From Fodinicola acaciae (GTDB lineage: Bacteria > Actinomycetota > Actinomycetes > Mycobacteriales > HKI-0501): DNA of 64,000 bases. The notes beneath the pieces are model-generated. The model was not told where the DNA came from. It saw only the letters and a program-made list of their open reading frames with translations, and did no database searches. Each line of letters starts with the position of its first letter. The first letter of the stretch is position 1. The DNA lies in assembly GCF_010993745.1 (NCBI RefSeq), contig NZ_WOTN01000002.1:1426001-1490000 (forward strand), given 5' to 3'. The translations under genes and the position numbers were made by a program. Shown in pieces: positions 45,073 to 53,749 of the stretch.

Positions 45073-45535
45073 TTCGCCGAGTGCCGTGTTTTGTCCGGCT
45101 TTCATTGGCTGGCGCGGTTTTGGTGGCGTTGGGTGTCGGCTGGCGTTTTTTTGTGTGTCGGTCGGCGTTCTTTGTGTGTCGGTCGCCGAGTGCCGGGTTC
45201 TTGGCGGCGTTCGCCGAGTGCCGGGCTTGTTGCGTCGTTTGTCGAGTGCCGGACTTCTGGTGACGTTGAGCGTCGAGCGGCGAGTTTCCTGTGGCGCTCA
45301 GCGAGTGGCGGGGTTTGTGTGGCGCTCGGCGACCGCCGTCTTTTGCTCGGCTTTCGTTGACTGGCGGGGTTTTGGTGGCGTTGGGTGTCGGCTGGCGTTC
45401 TTTATGTGTCACTCGGCGAGTGCCGGGTTCTTGGCGGCGTTCGCCGAGTGGCGGGTTTCGGATGGCGTTGAGCGTCGAGTAGCGGGTTTTCTGTGTCGCT
45501 CGGCGAGTGGCGGGGTTTTGGCGGCGCTGGCGAGC
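45073..45535 (+). repeat. Array of diverged ~28-bp repeats (forward orientation)
   Basis: About 14 units, each with a core like TCGCCGAGTGCCGGG, then a T-rich stretch such as TTCTTGGCGGCG, follow one another with a typical period of 28 and some 31-35 variants. The clearest units are at about 45183, 45211, 45412 and 45440. The consensus is the reverse complement of the array at 53750-54485. The whole gap 44939-45746 holds no supported gene; the open frames in it exist in all phases because the repeat lacks stops. Confidence 0.75.
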
Positions 45536-45746
45536 GGTCGGCGCTGCCGGCATGCTGGCGGACTGCCAGCGCTGGCGGTGCGCGGGACGTGCAGAGGCCT
45601 GGCGAGGCCCGGACGAGCGGAGGCCTGGCGATGCAGGGGACGTGCCGAGGTCGGCGCGCCGATTTTTGAGATGGAAAGTATGTGGATGATGTTGAATCTG
45701 TGGATAACTCTGCGGCTACCGCACGCCAAACGCGCATGCTGGCGAC

Positions 45747-46655
45747 ATGACTATTCCGTATCGACAGATTCGCGGCCTCACCGCGGACGACGGGCTGATC
45801 AGCTCAGCTGACCTCACCCGTGTGATGTCCAGCAGAGAGATCCAGCGACTAATCACCCTCGGTGCACTCACCAGGGTCGTTCAGGGTGTGTACGCTCCGG
45901 CGCAGACGAGCGTCGACATCGCGGTGAAACTGCGCGCACTCGACCGCAACGAGCCCGGCCGGTTGATCGGCTGTTTCGCCACCGCAGCAGAGATCCTTGG
46001 AGTCGGCGTCATCGTTGACGAGACGGTACACGTCATTCCGCGCAGCGGCAGGCCGGACCACTACGAAGGCGTACGCGCGCATCGCATGCATCTGCAGGAC
46101 GACGATGTCGCGCAGTGCGGTGCCGTTCATGTCACGGCGCCGGCGCGTACGGCGGCCGATCTGGCGCGACTGTCCGATCGGCTGGATGCGATCGCGGTTC
46201 TTGACGCGGCGATGCGAAAATGGCCAACCTTGCCGGCACAGATCTCGGCGGTCCTCGAGCGTGCCGATGGCCTGCGTGGTGTCAGGCAGGCACGTGAGCT
46301 GCTTCGACTCGCTGACCCCGGAGCCGAGTCACCGATGGAGAGCCGCGCGAGGCTCCGGTTCCATGATGGCGGACTGCCGCCTCCTCAGACCCAGGTGATC
46401 GTGCGGGACGAGTACGGCGAGATGCGGCTGGATTGCGGCTGGCCGGAGGAGCAGGTGGCGGCCGAGTACGACGGAGCCGCCCACGACGACGCTGTCAGCC
46501 GGCGTGCCGATCGTCACCGCCACAACAGGCTGCGTGCGCTCGGCTGGGAAGTCTTCGTCTTCACCGACATCGACGTCTACCAGCAACCTCAGCGCATGTG
46601 CGCACTGATCAAGACCGCCTTGGCAGTGCGTGGCGCCGTTCGGCGGGCCAGTTAG
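45747..46655 (+). CDS. AbiEi-like HTH and DUF559/Vsr-like nuclease domain protein
   Basis: A 302-residue protein. Residues about 15-60 (GLISSADLTRVMSSREIQRL, then GALTRVVQGVYAP) form a winged helix like AbiEi-type antitoxins. The C-terminal 95 residues have a PD-(D/E)xK-like pattern with LDCGWPEEQVAAEYDG and RLRALGWEVFVFT, as in DUF559 or Vsr-like nucleases. Such proteins are common in actinobacteria and of unknown role; a defence or DNA-repair function is possible. It lies between a repeat array and serB. Its stop codon forms part of the serB -10 box. Confidence 0.8.
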   Translation: MTIPYRQIRGLTADDGLISSADLTRVMSSREIQRLITLGALTRVVQGVYAPAQTSVDIAVKLRALDRNEPGRLIGCFATAAEILGVGVIVDETVHVIPRSGRPDHYEGVRAHRMHLQDDDVAQCGAVHVTAPARTAADLARLSDRLDAIAVLDAAMRKWPTLPAQISAVLERADGLRGVRQARELLRLADPGAESPMESRARLRFHDGGLPPPQTQVIVRDEYGEMRLDCGWPEEQVAAEYDGAAHDDAVSRRADRHRHNRLRALGWEVFVFTDIDVYQQPQRMCALIKTALAVRGAVRRAS

Positions 46656-46664
46656 GCTGGTGGG

Positions 46665-47867
46665 GTGGCTGAACCGATCCGGGTGGTGTGTACGGTCACC
46701 GGCACGGACCGGCCGGGAGTGTCGGCGGCGCTGTTCGAGGCGTTGACGGCGTACGAGAGTGACTCCGCCGTACGCGTCGAGGTGCGTGACGTCGAGCAGG
46801 TGACCATCAGAGGCAAGCTCACGCTCGGCGTCAGCCTCGCGGTGCACGGCGACGCCGGAGCGCTCGCCAGCCAGCTCAACAAGACCTGCGCGCGGCTCGG
46901 TCTGACCGCCGAGGTGGTGATCGGCGCGACCAAGCCGGCGAAAGCCAGGAAAACCAGGAAACAACACGTCATTCTGCTGGGCCGGCCGCTCACCGCGACC
47001 GCGTTGGCGGAGGCGGCGGCGAGGATCGCCGAGCTCGGCGGCAACATCGACCGGATCACCAGGCTGTCCAAATATCCGGTCACCAGCCTGGAGCTGATCG
47101 TCTCCAGCACCGACGGCGTCGAGTTGCGCAAAGCGTTGGCGGAGGCGGCGAAAGCGACCAACACCGACCTCGCGGTCGAGCCGGCCGGGCTGGCGCGCCG
47201 CGCGACCAGGCTGGTGGTTTTCGACGTGGATTCCACGCTGATCACCGGCGAGGTCATCGAAATGCTCGCCGAGCACGCCGGCCGTGGACCGGAGGTGGCC
47301 AGGGTCACCGAGCAGGCGATGCGCGGCGAGTTGGATTTCGCCGAAAGCCTGAGGGCGCGGGTCCAGCAGCTGAAAGGTCTCGACGCGGGCGTCATCCAGG
47401 CCGTACGCGCCGACCTGCGGCTGACACCAGGCGCGCGCACTTTGGTGCGTACGCTCAAAAGGATGGGTTATCTCTGCGGCGTCGTCTCCGGCGGCTTCAC
47501 TCAGATCACCGACCAACTCGTCAACGACCTCCACCTCGACTTCTCCGCGGCCAACACGCTGGAAATCAGGGACGGAAAACTCACCGGAGAGGTCGTCGGC
47601 GAGCTCGTCGACCGGCCGGGGAAAGCCAAAGCGCTGCGGAATTTCGCCGCGGCGGCGAGGATTCCGATGAGCCAGACCGTCGCGGTCGGCGACGGCGCCA
47701 ACGACATCGACATGATCACGGCCGCCGGACTGGGCATTGCTTTCAACGCGAAGCCAGCGCTCAGAGCGGTCGCCGACACCTCGCTCAACCAGCCCTACCT
47801 GGACGCCATCCTGTTCTTCCTCGGCATCAGCCGCGACGAAGTGGAAGAGGCCGATGCCGGCAGCTGA
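46665..47867 (+). CDS. serB: Phosphoserine phosphatase with N-terminal ACT domains
   Basis: A 400-residue HAD enzyme that makes L-serine from phosphoserine. Two ACT-like regulatory domains occupy about residues 5-175 (VCTVTGTDRPGVSAALFEAL is the first). The HAD core follows with nucleophile Asp in VVFDVDSTLI, the SGGF Ser and the late VGDGANDIDM. This is the architecture of mycobacterial SerB2. TAGGCT six bases before the GTG suggests a leaderless mRNA. The stop overlaps the next gene by 14 bases. Confidence 0.94.
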   Translation: MAEPIRVVCTVTGTDRPGVSAALFEALTAYESDSAVRVEVRDVEQVTIRGKLTLGVSLAVHGDAGALASQLNKTCARLGLTAEVVIGATKPAKARKTRKQHVILLGRPLTATALAEAAARIAELGGNIDRITRLSKYPVTSLELIVSSTDGVELRKALAEAAKATNTDLAVEPAGLARRATRLVVFDVDSTLITGEVIEMLAEHAGRGPEVARVTEQAMRGELDFAESLRARVQQLKGLDAGVIQAVRADLRLTPGARTLVRTLKRMGYLCGVVSGGFTQITDQLVNDLHLDFSAANTLEIRDGKLTGEVVGELVDRPGKAKALRNFAAAARIPMSQTVAVGDGANDIDMITAAGLGIAFNAKPALRAVADTSLNQPYLDAILFFLGISRDEVEEADAGS

Positions 47868-48567
47868 CCAGTTGACCGCGCTGCTCGCGCCGATGGTCGA
47901 GCGCCACCAGAAGCTGGTACGCGGCGAGGCCGAGCCGGAGACGGACGTACGCGCGCAGCCTTTGGTGTTGCGCCTGGAAAAAGCCGATCCACCGACGCAC
48001 ACCGACGCGCTCACCGCGGCGGCTCGGGCGGTCATCAGGCTGCTCGCCGATCCGCGTGCGAACGAGGAATGGCACGAGGAAGTCAGCGCCTGGATAGGCA
48101 ACCGCATCCGCAAGGTCGTACGCCGAGCGCGTGGTGCGCACTGGCGCGCGGCGGAGGATTTGCCTGGTGTGACGGTGAAAGTGGGCTCGGCGGAGGTACG
48201 CGCGTTTCCGCCCGGCCTGGTGACCGAGCTGCCGAAGGAGCTGTCCCGCCTGCAGGTCAGCGGCATCGAACTCGAAGACGAGCCAAGAGAGCCAACAGAA
48301 GGCCCGACTCTGTGGCTCACGCCAGAGGCGACGATGACCACCGGCAAGGCGATGGCGCAGGTCGGCCACGCGGTGATGCTGCTCGCCGCGTACGCCCAAC
48401 CGGCCTGGTTGACGACCTGGACCGAGCAGGATTTTCCGCTCAACGTAAGGAAAGCGACCAAGCGGGAGTGGGTCGACCTGACCGCTGACGACGACGCGGT
48501 GGCCGTACGCGACGCCGGTTTCACCGAGGTCGAGCCGGGCACGATCACCGTTCTCGCGAAGCCCTGA
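47854..48567 (+). CDS. Peptidyl-tRNA hydrolase PTH2-family domain protein
   Basis: A 237-residue protein. Its C-terminal 100 residues hold a PTH2-like domain with TTGKAMAQVGHAVMLLAAY, the Gly-Lys-x-x-x-Gln-x-x-His signature of the archaeal/eukaryotic type peptidyl-tRNA hydrolase. The N-terminal half (TDVRAQPLVLRLEKADPPTH onward) is helical and specific to actinobacterial versions. It may recycle peptidyl-tRNA or act on another ester. It is translationally coupled to serB. Confidence 0.82.
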   Translation: MPAADQLTALLAPMVERHQKLVRGEAEPETDVRAQPLVLRLEKADPPTHTDALTAAARAVIRLLADPRANEEWHEEVSAWIGNRIRKVVRRARGAHWRAAEDLPGVTVKVGSAEVRAFPPGLVTELPKELSRLQVSGIELEDEPREPTEGPTLWLTPEATMTTGKAMAQVGHAVMLLAAYAQPAWLTTWTEQDFPLNVRKATKREWVDLTADDDAVAVRDAGFTEVEPGTITVLAKP

Positions 48568-49261
48568 TGCTCATCGCGAAGCCGTCGAGCAATCGGTCCA
48601 GGCCGTGCCGGAAGCTGCGGTCGGTGCGGTCCGCGGCGTGCGGCTCCTCGGCGTCCAGCCAGGCTCGCACGACCAGCGGAAAGCGGCCGCTCTCGATCAC
48701 GGTCCGCGCGTATGCGGCATGCGCGTCCATCCACGCCTCCACGTCCTGGCCGGAGCGCTGCGTGGCCGCGCGGTCGGACAGCTCACGTACGGCGTGGCCC
48801 TGCACGTACGCGTTGAGCGCGTCGACCAGGATGACCATCTCGTCGATCGACAGGCCCCAGCCGTCGAGCGCGCGCAGGCCGCGCTCCTGGACGGCCAGGC
48901 CGTGCGGACCGACCGCCGGCCGACCGGACAGCTCGGCCATCCACGGATGGCGCAGGATCCGCTCGCGCTGCCAGGACGCGAGCGCGCGCAGGTCGTCCGG
49001 CCAGTAGCCGGTCGGTTCCGGCAGCGGCGCCGAGCCGAGCACCAGGTCGACCATCAGGTCGAACAGGTCCTCTTTCGAGGCCACGTAACGATAGACCGAG
49101 GTCGTGCCGGTCCCCAGCTCGGCCGCGACGCGCCGCATCGACACGGCGTCGAGGCCGTCGGCGTCGGCGACGTGTACGCACACGTGCGCGATCTCCGCGC
49201 GGCTGTGTGCCGGCTTCGGACCGCGCGCGGCTCGTTCGGGCCGCATCCAGATGACATCCAC
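48545..49261 (-). CDS. TetR-family regulator
   Basis: A 238-residue regulator with an N-terminal DNA-binding domain (AEIAHVCVHVADADGLDAVS, then GTGTTSVYRYVASKEDLFDL) and a TetR_C-type ligand domain. GTG at 49261 is the longest start; ATG at 49246 is an alternative that gives the same domain. It is divergent from the flavin monooxygenase with a dyad between, so it probably represses that gene. Its end overlaps the convergent PTH2 gene by 23 bases. Confidence 0.87.
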   Translation of the reverse strand: MDVIWMRPERAARGPKPAHSRAEIAHVCVHVADADGLDAVSMRRVAAELGTGTTSVYRYVASKEDLFDLMVDLVLGSAPLPEPTGYWPDDLRALASWQRERILRHPWMAELSGRPAVGPHGLAVQERGLRALDGWGLSIDEMVILVDALNAYVQGHAVRELSDRAATQRSGQDVEAWMDAHAAYARTVIESGRFPLVVRAWLDAEEPHAADRTDRSFRHGLDRLLDGFAMSIRASRER

Positions 49262-49302
49262 TGCGAACAGTGTAACCTGGTTTCGAAAACTGCGAACACT
49301 GT
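49261..49302. promoter_or_regulatory. Operator region between tetR and the flavin monooxygenase
   Basis: CTGCGAACA occurs twice (49261-49269 and 49290-49298). ACAGTGT (49267-49273) and ACACTGT (49296-49302) form an inverted pair around TTTCGAAA. This is the expected target of the divergent TetR. No clear -35/-10 pair could be fixed for the monooxygenase. Confidence 0.6.
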
Positions 49303-49317
49303 GCCCTGGAGGTCATC

Positions 49318-50577
49318 GTGAACGTCATAGTCGTGGGAGCGGGTCCGGTCGGCCTGCTGCTGGCTGCCGAGCTGAAGCTGGCCGGCGCCAACCCGCTCGT
49401 ACTGGAGAAACGCACCGAGCCGACCACGGAGCCGCGTGCGCGCGGCATCGGACCGCTGGCGACCGAGGCCCTCGTGCGCCGTGGCCTCGGCGCTGAGCTG
49501 GCCAAATACGACGAGAAGGGTCGCGCTGACAAGCTTCGTGATCACGGCAGCGCCAACGGCCACTTCGCCTCGATCTTCAAGATCGCCCAGGACGCTCAGG
49601 AGGAGCCGGACCGGCGTGCCACCCTGATCTGGCAGCCGGACCTGGAGAAGATCCTGCTCGACCACGCACGCAGCCTCGACGTGGAGATCCGCTATGGCAC
49701 CGAGCTGACCGCGCTCGACCAGGACTTCGGCGGCTTCGAGGCCGACTTTCTGGTCGGCTGCGACGGCGGCCGCAGCACCGTGCGCAAGCTGGCCGGCTTC
49801 GACTTCCCCGGCACACCGCCGCTGATGACCGTACGGCGCGTGAACGCGCAGGTCAGCGGCGATCTGCCGGCGCCAGGCCGGCTCGACAGGGGGATGTTCT
49901 ACTACGGCCCCGGCCTGGTCGCGACCTTCGACTTCGAGGATCTGGAGCGGCACGACGGACCGATCACCGCCGCCGAGATGGAGGCCAGCATCAAGCGCGT
50001 GGCCGGCGTCGACGCCACGGTGACCGGGGTCGGCGACGGCATCCGCTTCACCGACCAGGCGCGCCAGGTCACCAACTATCGCAACGGCCGCGTGTTCCTG
50101 GCCGGCGACGCCGCGCACGTACACTCGCCGAGCGGCGGCCAGGGACTCAACCTCGGCCTTATGGACGCGGTCAACCTCGGCTGGAAACTGGCGACCGGCG
50201 ATGACGCGCTCCTGGAGACGTACAACGCCGAGCGCCATCCCGTCGGCGCCGCCGTGCTGCACAACACCCGTGCGCAATCGGCGCTGCTGCGGCCAGGTCC
50301 ACACACCGACGCGCTGCGTGAGGTGATCTCGGACCTGATGGACATCCCGGAGGTCGTACGGTATTTCGGCCTGATGATCTCCGGCCTGGACATCCGCCAC
50401 GAGCTGCCGTATGAGGTGGACCATCCGCTGGCCGGCGCGTACTGTCCCGACCTGCACCTCACGTACGCGGACGACAGCTGTGGACGGCTCTCCGACCTGA
50501 CGCGTAAGGGGGTTTCGTCCGGATGGGTCCGCCGGAGGTCGTCTCGACTGGCCGCGCCGACCTGGCCGCGGCGCTGA
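49318..50577 (+). CDS. FAD-dependent monooxygenase (PheA/TetX-like), apparent C-terminal frameshift
   Basis: A 419-residue reading frame of the aromatic-ring or polyketide hydroxylase family. Flavin motifs are intact: VVGAGPVGLLLAAEL at the N-terminus, the middle GCDGGRSTVRK and LAGDAAHVHSPSGGQGLNLG. The normal C-terminal ending does not lie in this frame after residue about 395. One extra G in the run of five at 50508-50512 would give a continuous frame through ADLAAALIRPDGVVAWAA, the usual family ending, to a stop at 50661-50663. It is either a real frameshift or a homopolymer error. A TetR gene is divergent. Confidence 0.85.
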   Translation: MNVIVVGAGPVGLLLAAELKLAGANPLVLEKRTEPTTEPRARGIGPLATEALVRRGLGAELAKYDEKGRADKLRDHGSANGHFASIFKIAQDAQEEPDRRATLIWQPDLEKILLDHARSLDVEIRYGTELTALDQDFGGFEADFLVGCDGGRSTVRKLAGFDFPGTPPLMTVRRVNAQVSGDLPAPGRLDRGMFYYGPGLVATFDFEDLERHDGPITAAEMEASIKRVAGVDATVTGVGDGIRFTDQARQVTNYRNGRVFLAGDAAHVHSPSGGQGLNLGLMDAVNLGWKLATGDDALLETYNAERHPVGAAVLHNTRAQSALLRPGPHTDALREVISDLMDIPEVVRYFGLMISGLDIRHELPYEVDHPLAGAYCPDLHLTYADDSCGRLSDLTRKGVSSGWVRRRSSRLAAPTWPRR

Positions 50578-50609
50578 TCCGGCCGGACGGTGTGGTGGCC
50601 TGGGCCGCA

Positions 50610-50626
50610 CAATCGGATTCCGATTG
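50610..50626. repeat. Palindrome CAATCGGATTCCGATTG, second copy
   Basis: The 17-bp sequence is identical to 33899-33915, where it is the core of a longer stem. Here it lies in the out-of-frame end of the monooxygenase gene. It may be a terminator module or a short mobile palindrome. Confidence 0.5.
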
Positions 50627-50654
50627 CCCGGAGCTGGTGCGGCGGACCTGGGGG

Positions 50655-50685
50655 TTGACTTAGAGCGCGCTCCAACTCCTACTTT
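50655..50685 (+). promoter_or_regulatory. MerR-type promoter with 19-bp spacer
   Basis: TTGACT (50655-50660) and TACTTT (50680-50685) are 19 bases apart, the lengthened spacing typical of MerR-controlled promoters. The spacer holds the dyad GAGCGCGCTC. The merR GTG follows six bases after the -10 box, so the transcript is probably leaderless and autoregulated. Confidence 0.75.
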
Positions 50686-50691
50686 GGACAG

Positions 50692-51090
50692 GTGAGTTAC
50701 TCCATCGCTCAGGCGGCGCAGATCACCGGGCTGTCCGCCGACACGCTGCGCTATTACGAGCGGATCGGACTGGTCGAGGCGCCGGCCAGAGACACCGGCG
50801 GCCGTCGCACGTACACCGACGAAAACCTCAACTGGCTGGAGTTTCTCACCAAGCTACGGACCACCGGCATGCCGATCCGACTGATGCTGGAATACGCGTC
50901 GCTGGTGCATGGCGGCATCGGCACCTCCGTGCGGCGGCGGCAGATCCTGCAGCGGCACCAGGCGGACGTACGCGCGCGGCTGGCCGAGCTGGAGCAGTGC
51001 CTCAAGGTCATCGACTACAAGGTCGAGCACTATCAGGACGTGGAACGCCGGCTCGGCCTCGACCCCGAGGTCGCCGCCGAGTCGGCGTAG
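50692..51090 (+). CDS. MerR-family transcriptional regulator
   Basis: A 132-residue regulator. The N-terminal winged helix reads YSIAQAAQITGLSADTLRYY then ERIGLVEAPARDTGGRRTY, and a long dimerisation coiled coil follows (RRQILQRHQADVRARLAELE). No cysteine pair for metal or redox sensing is present, so it belongs to the metal-independent group that often controls oxidoreductases. It has its own MerR-type promoter and is followed by a repeat element. Confidence 0.92.
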   Translation: MSYSIAQAAQITGLSADTLRYYERIGLVEAPARDTGGRRTYTDENLNWLEFLTKLRTTGMPIRLMLEYASLVHGGIGTSVRRRQILQRHQADVRARLAELEQCLKVIDYKVEHYQDVERRLGLDPEVAAESA

Positions 51091-51097
51091 AAAGGTA

Positions 51098-51273
51098 GGG
51101 TCTGTTTCGAAGTCCCACCTGGCGCTAGCCGAGCCGCTGTCACATCTGTCTCGGGCCGCCTGACGGCACGGCGAAACCGCCCACGTGGCGTTGCCACGCC
51201 GGGCGGTCCCGCCGCACCGCCAGACGACGTTTGGAGCTCGACTCTCATCCACGTGAGACTTCGAAACAGACCC
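51098..51273. repeat. Terminally paired 176-bp repeat element, copy 2
   Basis: GGGTCTGTTTCGAAGTC starts one end and its complement ends the other; the pairing continues with one mismatch to CAC. TA flanks both sides, as in a TA target duplication. The 42-bp core at 51126-51167 equals 118-159 of copy 1. Relative to copy 1 it carries an extra block of about 60 bp with a GC-rich hairpin (ACCGCCC 51176-51182 with GGGCGGT 51201-51207, and CGTGGC/GCCACG inside). It lies between convergent genes and supplies the last base of the transporter's stop codon. Confidence 0.8.
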
Positions 51274-52973
51274 TAGTCGTGCAGCGCGGCTAGCTCCTTT
51301 CGGACGAGCCGCTCGTGTTCCTCGGCGTCTTCGCGCGCCCTGCGCGGCGACCAGCGGCCGGCCATCACGAAGATCAGCGGGATGAACAGCGCCTCGCCGG
51401 CCACGCAGACCCACCACCAGATCTGCCACTGGCCACGCGTCGCGGCGGCGGCTTGCTGCACCTGTGGACCGTACGTCTGCAGGAATGCCAGGTCTGTCTT
51501 CGGAACGGCGGCCACCGCGCGCAGTTTTTCGGCCGCGGTGGCGGCATCCACGTGCTGAGCCGTCGAGATCTCGCCGAGTGCCTTGGTCAATGCCGCGGTG
51601 TCGCGCGGATTGGTGCCGAGTGTCTTCAGCGTCGCCGGGTCGATCACCTTGATGGTGGCCAGCTGCGACTCGTATTTCGTCGACAATGTCTGCACTTCGG
51701 TGCCGTACTGGACAAGCGGCGTCATCGAGCTGACCACGAACGGCAGTGCGCCGATGCTGATCGCGACCACCATCCGGACGATCCAGCCCCACACCGCCAG
51801 GCCGGTGGCGGTCAACGCCGGATTGCGCCGCTCGACCGTCTCGGTGAAACTCGCCATCCATGGCGCGTACGCGATCGCCAGGCAGACCGCCATCAGGCTG
51901 ATGATCCACACGAAGGTCGCATAGCTGGTCTCCGGATGGTTGACCCGCTCGGCGAAGACAATCGTCATGATGACGGAGCCGACCGCGCCGCCGACCATGA
52001 ACGGTTTTCGCACCTTCGTGCGGTCCGAGACGATGCCGACCACGATCAGCGCGGCGGCGTCGATGGCCCAGAACCAGTTGCCGAGACTGTTTGCCTCGGC
52101 CAGCGAATAACCGAAAATCGTCGTGAAATAGATCGTGAAGAAACCGACCGCGGTGTAGTAGATGATCAGGAAGACAGCGATGGCAAACGCAGATCCGACG
52201 ATGTCCAGGTGCAGCATCTGCCGCCACGGATGTTTGAGACTTTCGCTGACGTCGATGCCTTTCGCGCGCGCCTCGACGAGCTGCCGGTCGCGGATGCTGA
52301 CCATCAGCTGGTCGCGCAGCTGTGGTGACAGCTCACGTAGACCGAACAACGCGACGACGAAGACGACCAGTCCGATCGCGCCGCAGATCACGAACTGGGT
52401 CTGCCAGGCCGGCAGGAAACCGATGGTGTTGCTGGAAATCACCGCGAGCGCGAGGCTGCCGACCACCGGACCGAGCGTCCAGAACCCCATCGCCGACGCG
52501 CGTCCGAGCTGCGGGGAGAAGTCGCGTACGAGTGCCGGCGTGGCGACCAGGATGATGCCTTCCACGAAGGACAAAATCGCCACCAGGACGGCAAAACTCC
52601 ATTTGTCCGGCGCGTTTGGCAGCGCGAAGAGCGTCAGCACGCCGGTGAGCGCGAGGCCGTACGCGACCATGTTGGCGCGCCCCCACCGGTCGGCCAGTCC
52701 GGCGACGATCGAGGAAAACGCGCCGACCAGGTTGCCGACCACCGAAATGTAGACATAGTAAGGAAAGGACATGTGGTAGTGCGCGATGATCTCGGTCGCC
52801 ACCGCGCCGGCGACATAGAGCTCGTAATAGAGCACCACGGTCGCGGCCACCACGATGCCGAGGTTGAGCAACCGCTTGCCGGTGCTCGGATAGTGGTCGA
52901 GCTGGCGGAACCAGAGCCCGCGCAGCCAGCCGTTTGGCTGGATTTTCCCCGCTGTGTCCGCGATCGCGGTCAT
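51273..52973 (-). CDS. MFS transporter with a large extracytoplasmic insert
   Basis: A 566-residue carrier with about twelve membrane helices. After SIGALPFVVSSM there is a soluble stretch of about 110 residues, rich in Thr, Ala and Gln, before the last helix (QIWWWVCVAGEALFIPLIF). Related carriers of about 560 residues occur in the metabolite:H+ symporter group. The ATG at 52973 follows GGGAGGTCGG. Its stop coincides with the edge of the repeat element. A TetR gene is divergent across a 16-bp palindrome, which is the likely control site. Confidence 0.85.
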   Translation of the reverse strand: MTAIADTAGKIQPNGWLRGLWFRQLDHYPSTGKRLLNLGIVVAATVVLYYELYVAGAVATEIIAHYHMSFPYYVYISVVGNLVGAFSSIVAGLADRWGRANMVAYGLALTGVLTLFALPNAPDKWSFAVLVAILSFVEGIILVATPALVRDFSPQLGRASAMGFWTLGPVVGSLALAVISSNTIGFLPAWQTQFVICGAIGLVVFVVALFGLRELSPQLRDQLMVSIRDRQLVEARAKGIDVSESLKHPWRQMLHLDIVGSAFAIAVFLIIYYTAVGFFTIYFTTIFGYSLAEANSLGNWFWAIDAAALIVVGIVSDRTKVRKPFMVGGAVGSVIMTIVFAERVNHPETSYATFVWIISLMAVCLAIAYAPWMASFTETVERRNPALTATGLAVWGWIVRMVVAISIGALPFVVSSMTPLVQYGTEVQTLSTKYESQLATIKVIDPATLKTLGTNPRDTAALTKALGEISTAQHVDAATAAEKLRAVAAVPKTDLAFLQTYGPQVQQAAAATRGQWQIWWWVCVAGEALFIPLIFVMAGRWSPRRAREDAEEHERLVRKELAALHD

Positions 52974-53010
52974 CCGACCTCCCGACGCTGTGGGAGACTG
53001 TGGGTTCACA

Positions 53011-53026
53011 AGTACGCGGACGTACT
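53011..53026. promoter_or_regulatory. Palindromic operator between MFS and tetR
   Basis: AGTACG-CGGA-CGTACT is a perfect 16-bp dyad centred between the divergent starts. It fits the size of a TetR dimer site and sits where it would repress both genes. Confidence 0.65.
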
Positions 53027-53043
53027 CTAGAACTGGATGTGTG

Positions 53044-53739
53044 ATGCGGCAAGAGGGGTCGCTCGCCCGTACGCACGAGGGCGAGCCGGGGCTGCCGCGC
53101 GGCCGGGCGCGGTTGCCGGAGGCGGACGTACGCGCGGCGCAGCGCGACCGGATCATCCGCGCGATCATCGGCAGCGTCGCGAAAAACGGTTACGCCGGCG
53201 CGACGATCGCGGATGTCGTGCGCCGCGCGAAGGTCTCGCGTGCGGCTTTTTACGTCCATTTCAGCGATCGAGAGGACTGTTTCCTGGCGGCCTGCCAGGC
53301 CGGCGGACGGTTGATGGTCGGTCACATCGTCGAGGCGACCAAGGCGCTGGCGGTGGATGCGAGTCCGGAACAGGCCATCCGGGTCGCCTGCCGAGCGCTG
53401 CTGGACTTCATCGTCACCGAGCCGGAGTTCGCCCGGGTTTTCTACGTCGAGATGGCCGGTGCCGGCCAGCGCGCGGTGGACCGGATCGACGCGTCGCGGC
53501 GGCGTTTCGCGCAGATGAACCGGATCTGGCACCAGCGTGCCATGGCGACCGATCCGACCGTGCCACCCGTGCCGGAAGACGCGTACGCCGCCGCCGTCGG
53601 TGCCACCACGGAGCTGGTACGCGCCGCCGTCCACGGTGGACGGTTTGACCGGATTCGCGAGATGGAGGACTCACTGGTGGCCCTCCACCTCGCCCTGCTC
53701 GGCGGAAAGCCCTGGGGCCCCGCGGCGAACGCCACCTAA
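53044..53739 (+). CDS. TetR-family regulator
   Basis: A 231-residue regulator with the DNA-binding domain at about residues 30-80 (RIIRAIIGSVAKNGYAGATI, then RAKVSRAAFYVHFSDREDCF). ATG at 53044 or GTG at 53041 is the start. Divergence from the MFS gene and the palindrome between them indicate local control of that exporter or importer. The ~28-bp repeat array begins directly after the stop. Confidence 0.88.
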   Translation: MRQEGSLARTHEGEPGLPRGRARLPEADVRAAQRDRIIRAIIGSVAKNGYAGATIADVVRRAKVSRAAFYVHFSDREDCFLAACQAGGRLMVGHIVEATKALAVDASPEQAIRVACRALLDFIVTEPEFARVFYVEMAGAGQRAVDRIDASRRRFAQMNRIWHQRAMATDPTVPPVPEDAYAAAVGATTELVRAAVHGGRFDRIREMEDSLVALHLALLGGKPWGPAANAT

Positions 53740-53749
53740 GATCCGCCAC

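Noticed and set aside
43022-45553. 843-residue minus-strand frame antisense to ctaD
   Set aside because: It mirrors the codon structure of ctaD, is rich in Arg, Glu and Gln, and has no domain.
45086-45811. 241-residue frame over the 45-kb array
   Set aside because: Same reason as for the 54-kb array; it also runs into the start of the DUF559-like gene in another frame.
46329-48734. 801-residue minus-strand frame antisense to serB and PTH2
   Set aside because: Both genes on the other strand have full motif sets. The antisense frame is a high-GC shadow.
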